Shown here one piece after another: positions 47,200-58,415 of a DNA stretch of 64,000 nt; positions within the stretch are counted from its first letter, which is position 1; every line of letters starts with the position of its first letter. Source of the DNA: Rhodanobacter denitrificans (lineage in GTDB: Bacteria; Pseudomonadota; Gammaproteobacteria; Xanthomonadales; Rhodanobacteraceae); assembly GCF_003335105.1 (NCBI RefSeq), contig NZ_QFWQ01000001.1, positions 62,001 through 126,000 on the forward strand, read 5' to 3'. Below the pieces are notes generated by a model, which saw nothing but the letters and a program-made list of their open reading frames with translations, was not told the origin of the DNA and made no database searches. Made by a program: the position numbers and the translations under genes.

Positions 47200-48870
47200 A
47201 TGGCCACCAATGCCATCGACGCCATCGGCAGCCGTGCCGGCAGCGCACTCGACGTCAGCCACAAGCGGGTGATCCTGGCGTCCAGCCTGGGCACCGTATT
47301 CGAATGGTACGACTTCTACCTGTACGGCTCGCTCGCCGTGATCATCGGCCACCAGTTCTTCTCGGGGTTGAATGAAGCGAGCCAACTGGTGTTCGCCCTG
47401 CTCGCGTTCGCCGCCGGCTTCGCGGTGCGCCCGTTCGGTGCGCTGGTGTTCGGCCGGGTCGGCGACCTGGTCGGGCGCAAGTACACCTTCCTGATCACCA
47501 TCGTGATCATGGGCCTGTCCACCTTCTTCGTGGGCCTGCTGCCCAGTTACGGCTCGATCGGCATGGCCGCGCCGGTGATCCTGATCGCGTTGCGCATGCT
47601 GCAGGGCCTGGCGCTCGGCGGCGAGTACGGCGGCGCGGCCACCTACGTGGCCGAGCATGCGCCGCAAGGCAAACGCGGCCTGTACACCAGCTTCATCCAG
47701 ATCACCGCCACCTTCGGCCTGTTCCTCTCGCTGCTGGTGATCCTGGGCTGCAAGTGGATGCTCGGCGACAAGTTCGACGACTGGGGCTGGCGCGTGCCGT
47801 TCCTGCTGTCCTCGCTGCTGCTGGCGGTGTCGGTCTATATCCGCCTGCAACTGGCCGAGTCGCCGGTGTTCAAGCAGATGAAGGAGGAGGGCAAGCAGTC
47901 GAAGGCGCCGCTGACCGAGTCGTTCGCGCGCTGGGGCAACCTGAAGCTGGTGATCCTGGCCCTGCTCGGCGCCACCGCCGGCCAGGCCGTGGTGTGGTAC
48001 TGCGGCCAGTTCTACGCGATGTACTTCCTCGGCAGCACGCTGAAGATCGATGCCACCACCACCCAGCTGATGATTGCTGCGGCACTGCTGATCGGCACGC
48101 CGTTCTTCGTGGTGTTCGGCTGGCTGTCGGACAAGATCGGGCGCAAGCCGGTGGTGCTGGCCGGCTGCCTGCTCGCGGCGCTGACCTACTTCCCGATCTT
48201 CAAGGCGATTACCCACTACGGCAACCCGGCGATCGAGGCGGCCAGCGTGACGGCACCGATACGGGTGGAGGCCGATCCCGCCGGCTGCAGCGTGCAGATC
48301 GACCTGATCGGCAAGAAGGTCTTCACCAGCTCCTGCGACGTGGCCAAGAGCTACCTGGCCAAGCGCGGCGTGCCGTACGAGAACGTGGTGGCGGCCGCGG
48401 GCACGCCGGCGGTGGTCACCATCGGTGGCCAGCAGTTCCCGTCGTTCGAGGGCGGGGCCCTGTCCAAGGCCGACTTCACCGCCCAGAGCAAGGCGTTCGG
48501 CGACAGCGTCGGCAAGGCGCTTGCCGCAGCCGGCTACCCGGCCAAGGCCGATCCGGCGCAGACGAACAAGCCGATGCTGGTGCTGCTGCTGACCATCCTG
48601 GTGCTCTACGTGACCATGGTCTACGGCCCGATCGCCGCGTGGCTGGTGGAGATGTTCCCCACCAGGATCCGCTACACCTCGATGAGCCTGCCGTACCACA
48701 TCGGCAACGGCTGGTTCGGCGGCTTCCTGCCCTCGGTATCGTTCGGCATCGTGGCGGCCACCGGCAACTTCTACGCCGGCCTGTGGTATCCGGTGGCGAT
48801 CGCGGCGATGACCTTCGTGATCGGCATGCTGTTCGTGCGCGAAACCAAGGACGTCGACCTCAGCGACTGA
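47200..48870 (+). CDS. MHS-type MFS permease with a large periplasmic insertion
   Basis: A 556-residue transporter of the metabolite:H+ symporter type. It shows the signature FEWYDFYLYGSL (residues 34-45), the RVGDLVGRK loop (86-94) and RMLQGLALGGEYGG (132-145). About nine helices precede residue 337; then residues 338-457 form a hydrophilic insert with Cys363 and Cys379. The last helices resume at residue 458. The insert lies on the side facing the periplasm by the usual topology. Length is about 110 residues above the family norm (430-450). Substrate is unknown; acetate or another carboxylate is suggested by the acs neighbourhood only. Confidence 0.82.
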   Translation: MATNAIDAIGSRAGSALDVSHKRVILASSLGTVFEWYDFYLYGSLAVIIGHQFFSGLNEASQLVFALLAFAAGFAVRPFGALVFGRVGDLVGRKYTFLITIVIMGLSTFFVGLLPSYGSIGMAAPVILIALRMLQGLALGGEYGGAATYVAEHAPQGKRGLYTSFIQITATFGLFLSLLVILGCKWMLGDKFDDWGWRVPFLLSSLLLAVSVYIRLQLAESPVFKQMKEEGKQSKAPLTESFARWGNLKLVILALLGATAGQAVVWYCGQFYAMYFLGSTLKIDATTTQLMIAAALLIGTPFFVVFGWLSDKIGRKPVVLAGCLLAALTYFPIFKAITHYGNPAIEAASVTAPIRVEADPAGCSVQIDLIGKKVFTSSCDVAKSYLAKRGVPYENVVAAAGTPAVVTIGGQQFPSFEGGALSKADFTAQSKAFGDSVGKALAAAGYPAKADPAQTNKPMLVLLLTILVLYVTMVYGPIAAWLVEMFPTRIRYTSMSLPYHIGNGWFGGFLPSVSFGIVAATGNFYAGLWYPVAIAAMTFVIGMLFVRETKDVDLSD

Positions 48871-48949
48871 GGTGGGCAGCGGGAATACGGGAAACGCAGC
48901 GGCATCGGCCGCTGCGTTTGCCGTTGGCCACGATCGGCCGACCGGCGGC

Positions 48950-49204
48950 TCAGGCGCGCTTGATCAGTCCGATGATGACCAGCAGGATGATCGCGCCGAT
49001 CATCGCGTTGATGATCGCCGCGATGATGCCGCCGCCGATCACCAGGCCGACCATGGGCAGCAGCCAGCCGGCGAGGAACGCGCCGATGATGCCGACCACG
49101 ATGTTGCCGAGCAGGCCGAAGCCGAAGCCGCGCACGATCAGGCCGGCCAGCCAGCCGGCAATGGCGCCGATGAGCAGGAAAACGATCAGGCCGCTGGCAG
49201 TCAT
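48950..49204 (-). CDS. GlsB/YeaQ/YmgE-family stress-associated membrane protein
   Basis: An 84-residue protein with three Gly-rich membrane helices, typical of the transglycosylase-associated family (GAIAGWLAGLIVRGFGFGLL ... IVVGIIGAFLAGWLLP). The function is unknown; homologues are induced by stress. The start used is the ATG at 49204, after which no earlier in-frame ATG gives a hydrophobic N-terminus. Confidence 0.88.
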   Translation of the reverse strand: MTASGLIVFLLIGAIAGWLAGLIVRGFGFGLLGNIVVGIIGAFLAGWLLPMVGLVIGGGIIAAIINAMIGAIILLVIIGLIKRA

Positions 49205-49356
49205 CGTGAATCCCTCATGTGGTTTTCGGGTGGCACGCATGCGTTGCTTGCGATGGCACCGGCCAAGCGTCCGGCATCCGCTGTGCAGTCATCGTGACGG
49301 GCGGATGCGGCGCTATGCTGGCGGCCACGGCAGGGCATGACGACCGGAGACCGCGC

Positions 49357-51033
<1,677 letters not shown>

Positions 51034-51043
51034 CGCGCCGGGC

Positions 51044-51283
51044 CTAACGCACGGTGCGGTCGTGCTTCAGCGGGTCCTTGCCCTCGCGCAGCCGCCTCAG
51101 GTCGTACTCGGACAGGCTGTCCTCGCGCGCATGGCCGGCGATGCGCGCCTGCACGAAGGCCAGTGTGGTGGCGAAGATGCCGACCAGCCCGACCAGCAGC
51201 CAGAAACCCCAGGCGCCGGCACCGTGGCGGGTGAAGCACAGCACGAACGCGAACACGGTGAAGGCGAGCAGCAGCCAGCGCAT
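51044..51283 (-). CDS. Small two-helix membrane protein, unknown
   Basis: A 79-residue protein with two membrane helices (about residues 3-18 and 24-45) and a charged cytoplasmic-looking tail ending LREGKDPLKHDRTVR. It is 10 bp from the convergent acyl-CoA synthetase stop. The ATG at 51283 is used because the frame upstream is Arg/Ser-rich. Similar short proteins occur across the order, but no function is known. Confidence 0.65.
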   Translation of the reverse strand: MRWLLLAFTVFAFVLCFTRHGAGAWGFWLLVGLVGIFATTLAFVQARIAGHAREDSLSEYDLRRLREGKDPLKHDRTVR

Positions 51284-51428
51284 GGGGAAGCCCCGACGGG
51301 TGGAAACGCGCCGCCGGTGGCGGCGGACGGCCGCATCATAGCGCCGCCGTCGTGCGTCCGGCGCGAGCCGGATCACGCCGCGCAAAGATGTCGCGACGGC
51401 TGAGACGTCGCCGCGCGAAACTGCCCCG

Positions 51429-52547
51429 ATGGATGATCCTTTGCCGCCGCCGACCTCGCCGGAACAGCTCCCGGCGACGCGCCCGTTCAAGGGCCGCGGC
51501 GCCGCCTCCAACCCGGAAGGCCGCTTCGAGAGCATCCGCCACCAGGCTGAGGACGACGGCTGGCAGAGCGCGCTGCTGGACGAGGACGCGCCGCGCCCAC
51601 CGACCTGCGTCACCGAGGAACGCGCAAGTAGCGTGATCAGCCGCAACGACTCGCCGGACATCGCCTTCAGCCAGGCGATCAACCCGTACCGCGGTTGCGA
51701 GCACGGCTGCATCTATTGCTTCGCGCGGCCCTCGCACAGCTACCTCAACCTGTCGCCCGGGCTGGACTTCGAGACCAGGCTGCGCGCCAAGGGCAACTTC
51801 GCCGAGGTGCTGCGCGCGGAACTGGCGAAACCCGGCTACGCGGTCAGCCCGATCAACATCGGCAGCAACACCGACCCCTACCAGCCGGTCGAGAAGCGCT
51901 GGCGGTTGACCCGCGCCGCGCTGGAGCTGCTGGCCGAATGTCGCCACCCGTGCACCATCGTCACCAAGAACGCGCTGGTCGAACGCGACCTCGACATCCT
52001 GGTGCCGATGGCACGCGAACGGCTGGTGCAGGTGTTCTTCTCGGTCAACTCGCTGGACAACCACCTTGCCGCCAAACTCGAACCGCGCGCCAGCGCACCG
52101 CACCGGCGGATCAAGGCGATCCGCACGCTGGCCGCGGCCGGCGTGCCGGTCGGCGTGCTGGTGGCGCCGGTCATCCCGGCGCTCAATGACAAGGATATGG
52201 AAGCGGTGATGGCGCAGGCCGCCGACGCTGGCGCGCGCTGCGCCGGCTACACCACGCTGCGCCTGCCGTACGAGCTGAAAGCGTTGTTCCGCGAATGGCT
52301 CGCGCTGCATGCGCCACAACGCGCCGAGCACGTGATGAGCCTGGTCCGGCAGATGAACGGCGGGCGCGACTACGACAGCGACTTCGCCACCCGCATGCGT
52401 GGCCAGGGCGTGTTCGCCGACCTGCTGCGCCGCCGCTTCGAAGTCGCCTGCCGCAAGCACGGCTTCGGCCGCGCCCGCGAACTCGTGCTCGACACTTCGC
52501 GCTTCGTGCCGCCGCGCAAGGCGTCGCCGCAGGGTGAGTTGTTCTGA
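51429..52547 (+). CDS. PA0069-family radical SAM protein
   Basis: A 372-residue radical SAM protein. The [4Fe-4S] cysteines are C90, C94 and C97 in CEHGCIYC, with the characteristic NPYRGCEHGCIYCFARPSH block, and INIGSNTDPYQPVE follows. The family reaction is unknown; related SPL-like proteins are DNA-repair lyases, but the family members are not shown to do this. The N-terminal 55 residues are Pro/Ala-rich. Start ATG at 51429. Confidence 0.9.
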   Translation: MDDPLPPPTSPEQLPATRPFKGRGAASNPEGRFESIRHQAEDDGWQSALLDEDAPRPPTCVTEERASSVISRNDSPDIAFSQAINPYRGCEHGCIYCFARPSHSYLNLSPGLDFETRLRAKGNFAEVLRAELAKPGYAVSPINIGSNTDPYQPVEKRWRLTRAALELLAECRHPCTIVTKNALVERDLDILVPMARERLVQVFFSVNSLDNHLAAKLEPRASAPHRRIKAIRTLAAAGVPVGVLVAPVIPALNDKDMEAVMAQAADAGARCAGYTTLRLPYELKALFREWLALHAPQRAEHVMSLVRQMNGGRDYDSDFATRMRGQGVFADLLRRRFEVACRKHGFGRARELVLDTSRFVPPRKASPQGELF

Positions 52548-52551
52548 GCGT

Positions 52552-53145
52552 TCAGGCGATCTCGACGCCGCGATAGAAGCGCTTGTGCGCCAGCGCCAGC
52601 AACGCCTCGTCCTCGTGGGTGTCGCCGTAGGCGTAGCAGAGCGGGTAGGCGACGAGGTCGAGGTGCGCGCGCACGCGGCGGGCCTTTTCCTCGCCCACGC
52701 ACTGCGGGCCGTGGTAGCGGCCGGTGAGTCGGCCGCCGCGGATTTCCAGCAGCGAGCAGAGCAGTTCCAGACCGTGCTGCCGGCACCACGGCGCGAGGTA
52801 GGCATCGAACCCGCCTGAGACCAGTACCACGCGATCGCCCTGCGACTGGTGCCAGGCGAGGCGTTGCATCGCCTCCGGGCGCAGCACGGTGGGCAGGAAG
52901 TCGGCGGCGAAGCGCTCGCCGGCCGCGCGGACGTGCTTCTCGTGCGCGCCGCGGAAACCGAACGCGGCGACCGACTGGCGGATGCGCGTGCCGGACACCA
53001 GGCCCAGCTTGTAGCCCGCCAGCATCGGCGCGAACAAGGGCGCGCCCAGCGCGCGACGCCGCGGCGTCACCGCAAAGCGCATGAAGTCGCCGAAGGTCTC
53101 GCGAGTGGTGAGGGTGCCGTCGAAGTCGAACAGGGCGAGGTTCAC
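52552..53145 (-). CDS. HAD-IB family phosphatase (SerB-like)
   Basis: A 197-residue HAD-superfamily hydrolase. The catalytic motif I is DFDGTLT with D7 and D9; motif II appears as VLVSGGFDAYLAPW near residue 98, and motif III/IV toward the C-terminus as YAYGDTHEDEALLA. It starts at GTG (53145), the only start that keeps the standard NLALFDFDGTL opening. The substrate is a small phosphorylated compound, not identified. Convergent with the radical SAM gene (4 bp). Confidence 0.82.
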   Translation of the reverse strand: MNLALFDFDGTLTTRETFGDFMRFAVTPRRRALGAPLFAPMLAGYKLGLVSGTRIRQSVAAFGFRGAHEKHVRAAGERFAADFLPTVLRPEAMQRLAWHQSQGDRVVLVSGGFDAYLAPWCRQHGLELLCSLLEIRGGRLTGRYHGPQCVGEEKARRVRAHLDLVAYPLCYAYGDTHEDEALLALAHKRFYRGVEIA

Positions 53146-53293
53146 GCGGTGTCGGCGTCCGTGTCGAGGCGCAAGCGCGGTGTGGTGGGTACGACGGAAT
53201 CTTCGCTGGACTGCAGGAAGTTCCGCCGGGAGGGGATCGCTTTCAGAGCCGCGGCCGGACACGCCCGGACGGGCGCGACCGGCCATGGCGCCA

Positions 53294-55351
53294 TCACTCC
53301 GACGCCGGCAGGTATTTCTGGAACCAGGCCAGCGCCCGCTGCAGCACGTCGCGCTGGTGCACCGGGTCGACGAAGTGGTGGCCTTCGTTGGGGTACACCA
53401 CCAGCGAGGTGGGCACGCCCTGCGCGCGCAGCGCGTGCCACATCTCGAACGACTGCGGCGCGGGGCATTCGGCGTCGCGGTCGCCCACCACGATCAGCAT
53501 CGGTGTCTTCACCTGCTTGATGAAATTGATCGCCGAGCTCTTCGCGTATACCGCCGGATCGTCGTAGACGGTTGCGCCGAAGAACGGCGGCATCCACTGG
53601 TCGATCAGGTTCTGGCCGTAGTAGCTCTGCCAGTTGGCGATGCCGGCGCCGGCCACCACGGCGCGGAAGCGCTGGGTCTGGGTGGGCGCGAACATGCTCA
53701 TGAAGCCGCCGTAACTCCAGCCGGTGAGGCCGAGCCGCTGGTCGTCCACCGGCAGCTTCTTCTCCACCGCGTCGACGCCGGCGAGGATGTCGCGCAGGTC
53801 GCCGTAGCCGAAGTCCTTGCGGTTCGCCTGCACGTACTTCTCGCCCTGGCCGAAGCTGCCGCGCGGGTTCGGCATGAACACGAAATAGCCCAGCGCGGAC
53901 AGCGGCGCGCCGCCGTAACCGACGCCCGGCCAGCGCGGGATCACCGCGCTCGACGGACCGCCGTGCACCACCACGATCATCGGGTAGCGCTTCCTCGCGT
54001 CGTAGTTCGCCGGATACAACAGCCAGCCCTGCACGCGGAAGCCCTCGTTGTTCCATTCCACCGACTCGGCCTTGCCCCAGGCCGGCTTCAGCGCGGCGTT
54101 GAACGAGGTCACCGCCGGCGGCGGGGTGCGGTCGAGCGTACCGGCATGCACTTCGGTGGCGGCCGCATACGAGCTTTGCAGGAACGCGATGCGCTTGAGA
54201 TCGGCCGACAGCGACATCGCCATCGAGGCGCTGCCGTCGCCGATGCTGGCAGGCACGTTGAAGCGCACGCGCTGCTGCTGCGCGCGGTCGGCGGTGACGG
54301 TGTAATCCGCCAGCTGGCTCTGGCCGTTGCTGACCTGGCTGACCAGCATCGAATGCGCTCCGCTCCAGCGCAGCCACGCCGGCGTGACGCGGATGCCCGG
54401 AGTGAGATTGACCAACGCGCCGCCGTGGGCCGGCACCGCGTAGATGTCGCCGCCGGTGGCGCCCTGGTCGCTCATCAGGCCGCCAATGAAGGCGATCCGC
54501 GTGGCGTCCGGCGACCAGCGCGGCAGCGCGATCTGCAGGCCGCGCAGCGAACCGCTGGCGGCGCTGGACGCATCGACGAGCACGCGGGCGGCGGCATCCT
54601 GCCGCGCATCCTGCACATAGAGCTTCGCGATCCACCAGTTGTTGTCGCCCGGCGGCGGCGCGGCGGTGTAGGCGATGCGCGTGCCGTCCGGCGACCAGTC
54701 GAATTCGTACGCGTACATGCCGGCCGGCGTCAGTACGCGCGGCGCGCCGCCGGCCACGTCCAGGCTGGCCACGCGCTGCACTTCCAGCCCGCTCACGCCG
54801 ATCTCGCCGGCAGCCGGCTTGGCCGCGGCCACCGCACTGGCGTGGCGGGTGGCGCCGGCCACGTAGAGGAAGCCGAGCGACCTGCCGTCGCCGGTCCACC
54901 GCAGTGAACGCACATAGCCTTGCAGTTCGGCCAGCCGGGTTGGCGCGCCGTTGCCTCGCGTGTCGGCGAGATAGATGGCGTTCTGCATCGCCTTTGTGCT
55001 GGTCAGGTCGACGCTGCAGTTGGACACGAACGCGAGGTGGCGCGAATCGGGCGCCCAGGCGATGCCGGATTCGGCGCAGGCGCCCAGCCTGGCCGCGGCG
55101 CTCACGCGACGCGCATGGCGGCCGTCGGCATCGGCCAGCTCGATCGCCGGCTTGCCGTCGCGCTCGATCACCCACGCCAGCTGTGCGCCGTCCGGCGAGA
55201 TTGCCACCGCCTGGATCGACTGCGCCTTGCCCAGCTGGGTCAGCACCTGCTCGATACGCGGGTCGACCACGGGGGTGGCGGCGAAGGCATGCGATGCCAG
55301 CGCGAAGGCCAACAGCGACAGGGAGGAGATCAGGCGCGAATGTTTCGGCAT
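53294..55351 (-). CDS. Exported S9-family prolyl oligopeptidase-like peptidase
   Basis: A 685-residue secreted or periplasmic peptidase with a signal peptide (residues 1-23, MPKHSRLISSLSLLAFALAS). Residues about 40-420 form a beta-propeller of TolB/WD-like repeats (WAPDSRHLAF, WSPDGTRIAY, WSPDATRIAF), and the alpha/beta-hydrolase domain follows. The catalytic Ser is S546 in GWSYGGFMS; the Asp is in GDRDAECP and the His in NEGHHF. It could be an acylaminoacyl peptidase or dipeptidyl peptidase. The start used is ATG at 55351; an ATG at 55408 would place extra charge before the signal. Confidence 0.9.
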   Translation of the reverse strand: MPKHSRLISSLSLLAFALASHAFAATPVVDPRIEQVLTQLGKAQSIQAVAISPDGAQLAWVIERDGKPAIELADADGRHARRVSAAARLGACAESGIAWAPDSRHLAFVSNCSVDLTSTKAMQNAIYLADTRGNGAPTRLAELQGYVRSLRWTGDGRSLGFLYVAGATRHASAVAAAKPAAGEIGVSGLEVQRVASLDVAGGAPRVLTPAGMYAYEFDWSPDGTRIAYTAAPPPGDNNWWIAKLYVQDARQDAAARVLVDASSAASGSLRGLQIALPRWSPDATRIAFIGGLMSDQGATGGDIYAVPAHGGALVNLTPGIRVTPAWLRWSGAHSMLVSQVSNGQSQLADYTVTADRAQQQRVRFNVPASIGDGSASMAMSLSADLKRIAFLQSSYAAATEVHAGTLDRTPPPAVTSFNAALKPAWGKAESVEWNNEGFRVQGWLLYPANYDARKRYPMIVVVHGGPSSAVIPRWPGVGYGGAPLSALGYFVFMPNPRGSFGQGEKYVQANRKDFGYGDLRDILAGVDAVEKKLPVDDQRLGLTGWSYGGFMSMFAPTQTQRFRAVVAGAGIANWQSYYGQNLIDQWMPPFFGATVYDDPAVYAKSSAINFIKQVKTPMLIVVGDRDAECPAPQSFEMWHALRAQGVPTSLVVYPNEGHHFVDPVHQRDVLQRALAWFQKYLPASE

Positions 55352-55442
55352 GAGGGGATTCCGGCGAGTGGAAGCCCCGACGCTACAACCCGGCATCGCG
55401 CGCGCCAAGTGCGGGTCGGCACATGGGTCGCGGCAGCAGCGT

Positions 55443-56345
55443 TCAGTGCGTGGCGGTGGCCGCCTGGCGCGACGCCGCCAGTGCGGCGAGCTTGGCGCGG
55501 ATCGCGGGGATCGCCGCCAGCGCCGCTTTCTCGCCGGCCAGGATGGCCAGGTTCTTCTGTTCGAAATCGGTGGGGCCGATGCCGCGCAGCTCGGGCCGGA
55601 TCACCACGTCCGCGCGCGCGCTTTCCTGCGCAGCCAGTTGCCGGCCCATGATGGTGATCGACTGGCCGACGATGCCCACCATGCCTTGCGGATTGTTGCC
55701 GTCCGGTGCGGCGGAGATGTCCACCGCGATCACGAAGTCGGCACCGAGCTGGCGCGCCGCATCGATCGGGATCGGGCTGACCACGCCGCCGTCGACGTAG
55801 TGCCTGCCGCGGATCTCCACCGGCTCGAACACGCCGGGAACGGCGGACGACGCGCGCACCGCGCGACCGGTGTCGCCGCGCACGAACACCGTGCGCTGGC
55901 CGGTCTCCAGCTCGGTGGCGACCGCGGCGAACGGGTGCTTCAGCTGTTCGATCGGCTGCTTGTGCAGCAGCTGGTTGACGTAATCCTGCAGCGCCTGGCC
56001 CTGCACCAGTCCGCCGGAAAACAGCCGCACATCGCGGATCTTCGCCTCGTCGAGGCCGAACGCGGTCTGCTGCAGCGCGAACGCATCCATGCCGCTGGCG
56101 TACAGCGCGCCGACCACGCTGCCGGCGCTGGTGCCGGCAACCACGTCGGGATGGATGCCGCTGGCCTCCAGCATCTTGATCACGCCGATGTGCGCGAAGC
56201 CCTTCGCCGCGCCGCCGCCGAGCGCCAGGCCGATCTTCAGCGGCGGCGGTGGGGGCGCCACGGGGGGCGGCACGGGTTTGACGGCGTGCGTGCAGGCGCC
56301 AAGAAGGAGCGTGGCGAGCAGTGGCAGCAGGCGGCGGAGGGGCAT
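55443..56345 (-). CDS. Patatin-like phospholipase lipoprotein
   Basis: A 300-residue lipoprotein with a signal peptide and lipobox (LLGAC, C18), a Pro-rich linker, then the patatin fold. The oxyanion loop GGGAAKGFAHIGV starts at residue 43, the nucleophile is S73 in GTSAGSVVGA, and the Asp partner is D185 in DGGVVSP. It is probably anchored at the outer or inner membrane facing the periplasm and hydrolyses lipids. It resembles RssA/YchK-type proteins but with a lipoprotein signal. It precedes fbp's stop by 75 bp on the same strand. Confidence 0.88.
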   Translation of the reverse strand: MPLRRLLPLLATLLLGACTHAVKPVPPPVAPPPPPLKIGLALGGGAAKGFAHIGVIKMLEASGIHPDVVAGTSAGSVVGALYASGMDAFALQQTAFGLDEAKIRDVRLFSGGLVQGQALQDYVNQLLHKQPIEQLKHPFAAVATELETGQRTVFVRGDTGRAVRASSAVPGVFEPVEIRGRHYVDGGVVSPIPIDAARQLGADFVIAVDISAAPDGNNPQGMVGIVGQSITIMGRQLAAQESARADVVIRPELRGIGPTDFEQKNLAILAGEKAALAAIPAIRAKLAALAASRQAATATH

Positions 56346-56380
56346 GGGTGTCGGTGTCGGGGGGAAGGGTTTCTGGCCAG

Positions 56381-56411
56381 GCTCCCTCTGCACAAGGCAG
56401 CGGGAGAGAGC
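56381..56411. repeat. Short GC hairpin, copy 4 of a four-copy family
   Basis: CTCCC (56382-56386) pairs with GGGAG (56402-56406), and CTGC (56388-56391) with GCAG (56397-56400). It lies between fbp and the patatin-like gene, and closes the family seen at 7035, 12821 and 15596. Confidence 0.5.
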
Positions 56412-56419
56412 AGGCAGCG

Positions 56420-57451
56420 TCAGCGCAGCGCGCCGTCGGCTTCCAGGTGGTAGTGCGTGGCCACTTCCACCTCGGCCTTCGAGCCGAGGAACACCGGCAC
56501 GCGCTGGTGCAGGCCGGTCGGCTGCAGTTCCATGATGCGCTGGCGACCGGTGGTGGCGGCGCCGCCGGCCTGCTCGACGATGAAGGCCATCGGGTTGGCC
56601 TCGTACATCAGGCGCAGCTTGCCGCCCTTGTCGAGGATCTTCGCGTCCAGCGGGTAATAGAACACGCCGCCGCGGGTCACGATGCGGTGCACGTCGGCCA
56701 CCATCGAGGCGACCCAGCGCATGTTGAAGTCCTTGCCGCGCGGGCCTTCCTTGCCGGCCAGCAGCTCGCCGACGTAGCGCCGCATCGGCGCCTGCCAATG
56801 GCGCTGGTTCGACATGTTGATGGCGAACTCGGCGGTCTCGACCGGAATGCGGATGCTGCGCCGGCTGAGGATGAAGCTGCCCACCTCGCGGTCCAGCGTG
56901 AACTCGTGGGTGCCATGGCCGAAGGTGAGCACCAGCACGGTGGACGGGCCGTACACCACGTAGCCGGCGGCCAGCTGGGTGGTGCCCGGCTGCAGGAAGT
57001 GTTCGGCCTTCGGCTCGGTCACGCCGTCCGGGCAGCGCAGCACCGAGAAGATGGTGCCGACCGAGATGTTGACGTCGATGTTCGAGGAACCGTCCAGCGG
57101 GTCGAACAGCAGCAGGTGCTGGCCCTTCGGGTAGCCGTCCGGGATCTGCTGCGGGTCTTCCATCTCCTCCGAGGCGCAGGCGGCGAGGTGGCCACCCCAG
57201 GCGTTCGCCTCCAGCAGGATCTCGTTGGAGATCACATCCAGCTTCTTCTGCGCCTCGCCCTGGATGTTCATGCTGATGGAATCGGCGGTGCCGGCCATGC
57301 CCAGTACGCCGCCAAGCGCGCCCTTGCCGGTGGCCACGCCGATGCGCTTGCAGGCGCGCGCGACCACTTCGATCAGCAGCGAAAGTTCGGCGTTGATGTG
57401 GCCGGCACGGCGTTCCTCGATCAGGAACTGGATCAGCGAGACGGGTTTCAT
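56420..57451 (-). CDS. fbp: Fructose-1,6-bisphosphatase class I
   Basis: A 343-residue enzyme hydrolysing fructose-1,6-bisphosphate in gluconeogenesis. Motifs are the metal-binding [13 protein letters not shown] near residue 120, NEILLEAN upstream, and [24 protein letters not shown] downstream in the sugar-binding part. Length is normal for class I. A GGACCCGAC-type leader precedes the ATG at 57451. Presence alongside acs suits growth on acetate, though the genes are 11 kb apart and not an operon. Confidence 0.96.
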   Translation of the reverse strand: MKPVSLIQFLIEERRAGHINAELSLLIEVVARACKRIGVATGKGALGGVLGMAGTADSISMNIQGEAQKKLDVISNEILLEANAWGGHLAACASEEMEDPQQIPDGYPKGQHLLLFDPLDGSSNIDVNISVGTIFSVLRCPDGVTEPKAEHFLQPGTTQLAAGYVVYGPSTVLVLTFGHGTHEFTLDREVGSFILSRRSIRIPVETAEFAINMSNQRHWQAPMRRYVGELLAGKEGPRGKDFNMRWVASMVADVHRIVTRGGVFYYPLDAKILDKGGKLRLMYEANPMAFIVEQAGGAATTGRQRIMELQPTGLHQRVPVFLGSKAEVEVATHYHLEADGALR

Positions 57452-57604
57452 GTCGGGTCCATGGCAAGAGGAAGCGCCATTGTCCGGGCTCCGGCTGAAC
57501 AGTGCCAGCCTGGTACCCCGCGTGCCCGCATCCGGCCCGGCTGCTGACATCACGTTGGCAGCAAGGGGTGGGCAAGCTGTACCTCCATAGCGGAGGGACA
57601 CGAC

Positions 57605-58216
57605 ATGCGCGACCTGGTTTATTTCCTGGTGTTCGACGGCTTTGCCGACTGGCAGGCCGCACTGGCACTGTGCGAGATCCGCCGCCCCGGCGACTGGCAG
57701 GTGCAGGCGGTAGGCTTCTCGATGGCGCCGGTGGTCTCGATGGGCGGCCTCACCGTGCAGCCCGAGCTGTCGCTGGACCAGCTCGATCTCAAGCGTGCGG
57801 CCCTGCTGATCGTGCCCGGCGGCCATCTGTGGCAGCGCGGCGAGGGCGCCGAGGCGGTGGCGGCGATCCGCCAGCTGTACACGGCCGGCGCACCGGTGGC
57901 CGCGATCGACAGCGGCGTGCTGGCGCTGGCCCGCGGCGGCCTGCTCGATCACTGCCGGCACACCGGCAATTGGGCCGGACACATTGACGGCCACGTGCCG
58001 GCCTACGCCGGCGCGGAGCAGTACGACGCCGGCGTGCTGGCGGTCAGCGACGGCGGCGTGATCAGCGCCAGCCACCTCGGCAGCGTGGAGTTCGCCCGCG
58101 AGGTGATCCGCACGCTGGACCTGTACAGCCCCAGCGACCGCGAACACTGGTACCGCCTGTTCAAGCACGCGCAGCCGCCGCCGTGGTGCGTCGGCGAAGC
58201 CGCGGCGATGGCATGA
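57605..58216 (+). CDS. DJ-1/PfpI-family protein lacking the usual cysteine
   Basis: A 203-residue class I glutamine amidotransferase-like fold protein. The nucleophile elbow, usually A-I-C-x-G, reads [11 protein letters not shown], so Cys is replaced by Ser and the common catalytic chemistry is not expected unchanged. The acidic residue before the elbow and the overall beta-alpha order are kept. It has a GGAGGGA ribosome-binding site. It is followed after 10 bp by a 62-codon gene that overlaps the GFA gene start, so all three may form one transcript. Confidence 0.82.
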   Translation: MRDLVYFLVFDGFADWQAALALCEIRRPGDWQVQAVGFSMAPVVSMGGLTVQPELSLDQLDLKRAALLIVPGGHLWQRGEGAEAVAAIRQLYTAGAPVAAIDSGVLALARGGLLDHCRHTGNWAGHIDGHVPAYAGAEQYDAGVLAVSDGGVISASHLGSVEFAREVIRTLDLYSPSDREHWYRLFKHAQPPPWCVGEAAAMA

Positions 58217-58226
58217 GGAGCCCGTC

Positions 58227-58415
58227 ATGAAACCGATGCTGAAAACCCTGCTGATGGCCTACCGCCCGCTCTATCTGAACGGCCTGCTGCTGGATGGGCA
58301 GTACAGGCTGCCCAAGGCGGCGCCGGCGGGCGCGGCCACCGTTCCGCGTGCGCGCCGGCACACCGTGCTTGCCGCACTGACCGCCATCATCCTCCACCCC
58401 CGGAGCAGGCGATGA
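58227..58415 (+). CDS. Small basic protein, unknown, coupled to the GFA gene
   Basis: A 62-residue protein (pI high, 11 Arg/Lys) whose stop TGA overlaps the next start as ATGA (58412-58415), a classic coupling arrangement. A GAGGAG ribosome-binding site precedes it, which supports translation. It has no membrane helix or known motif; the C-terminus is [14 protein letters not shown]. The start lies 10 bp after the DJ-1-like stop. Confidence 0.5.
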   Translation: MKPMLKTLLMAYRPLYLNGLLLDGQYRLPKAAPAGAATVPRARRHTVLAALTAIILHPRSRR

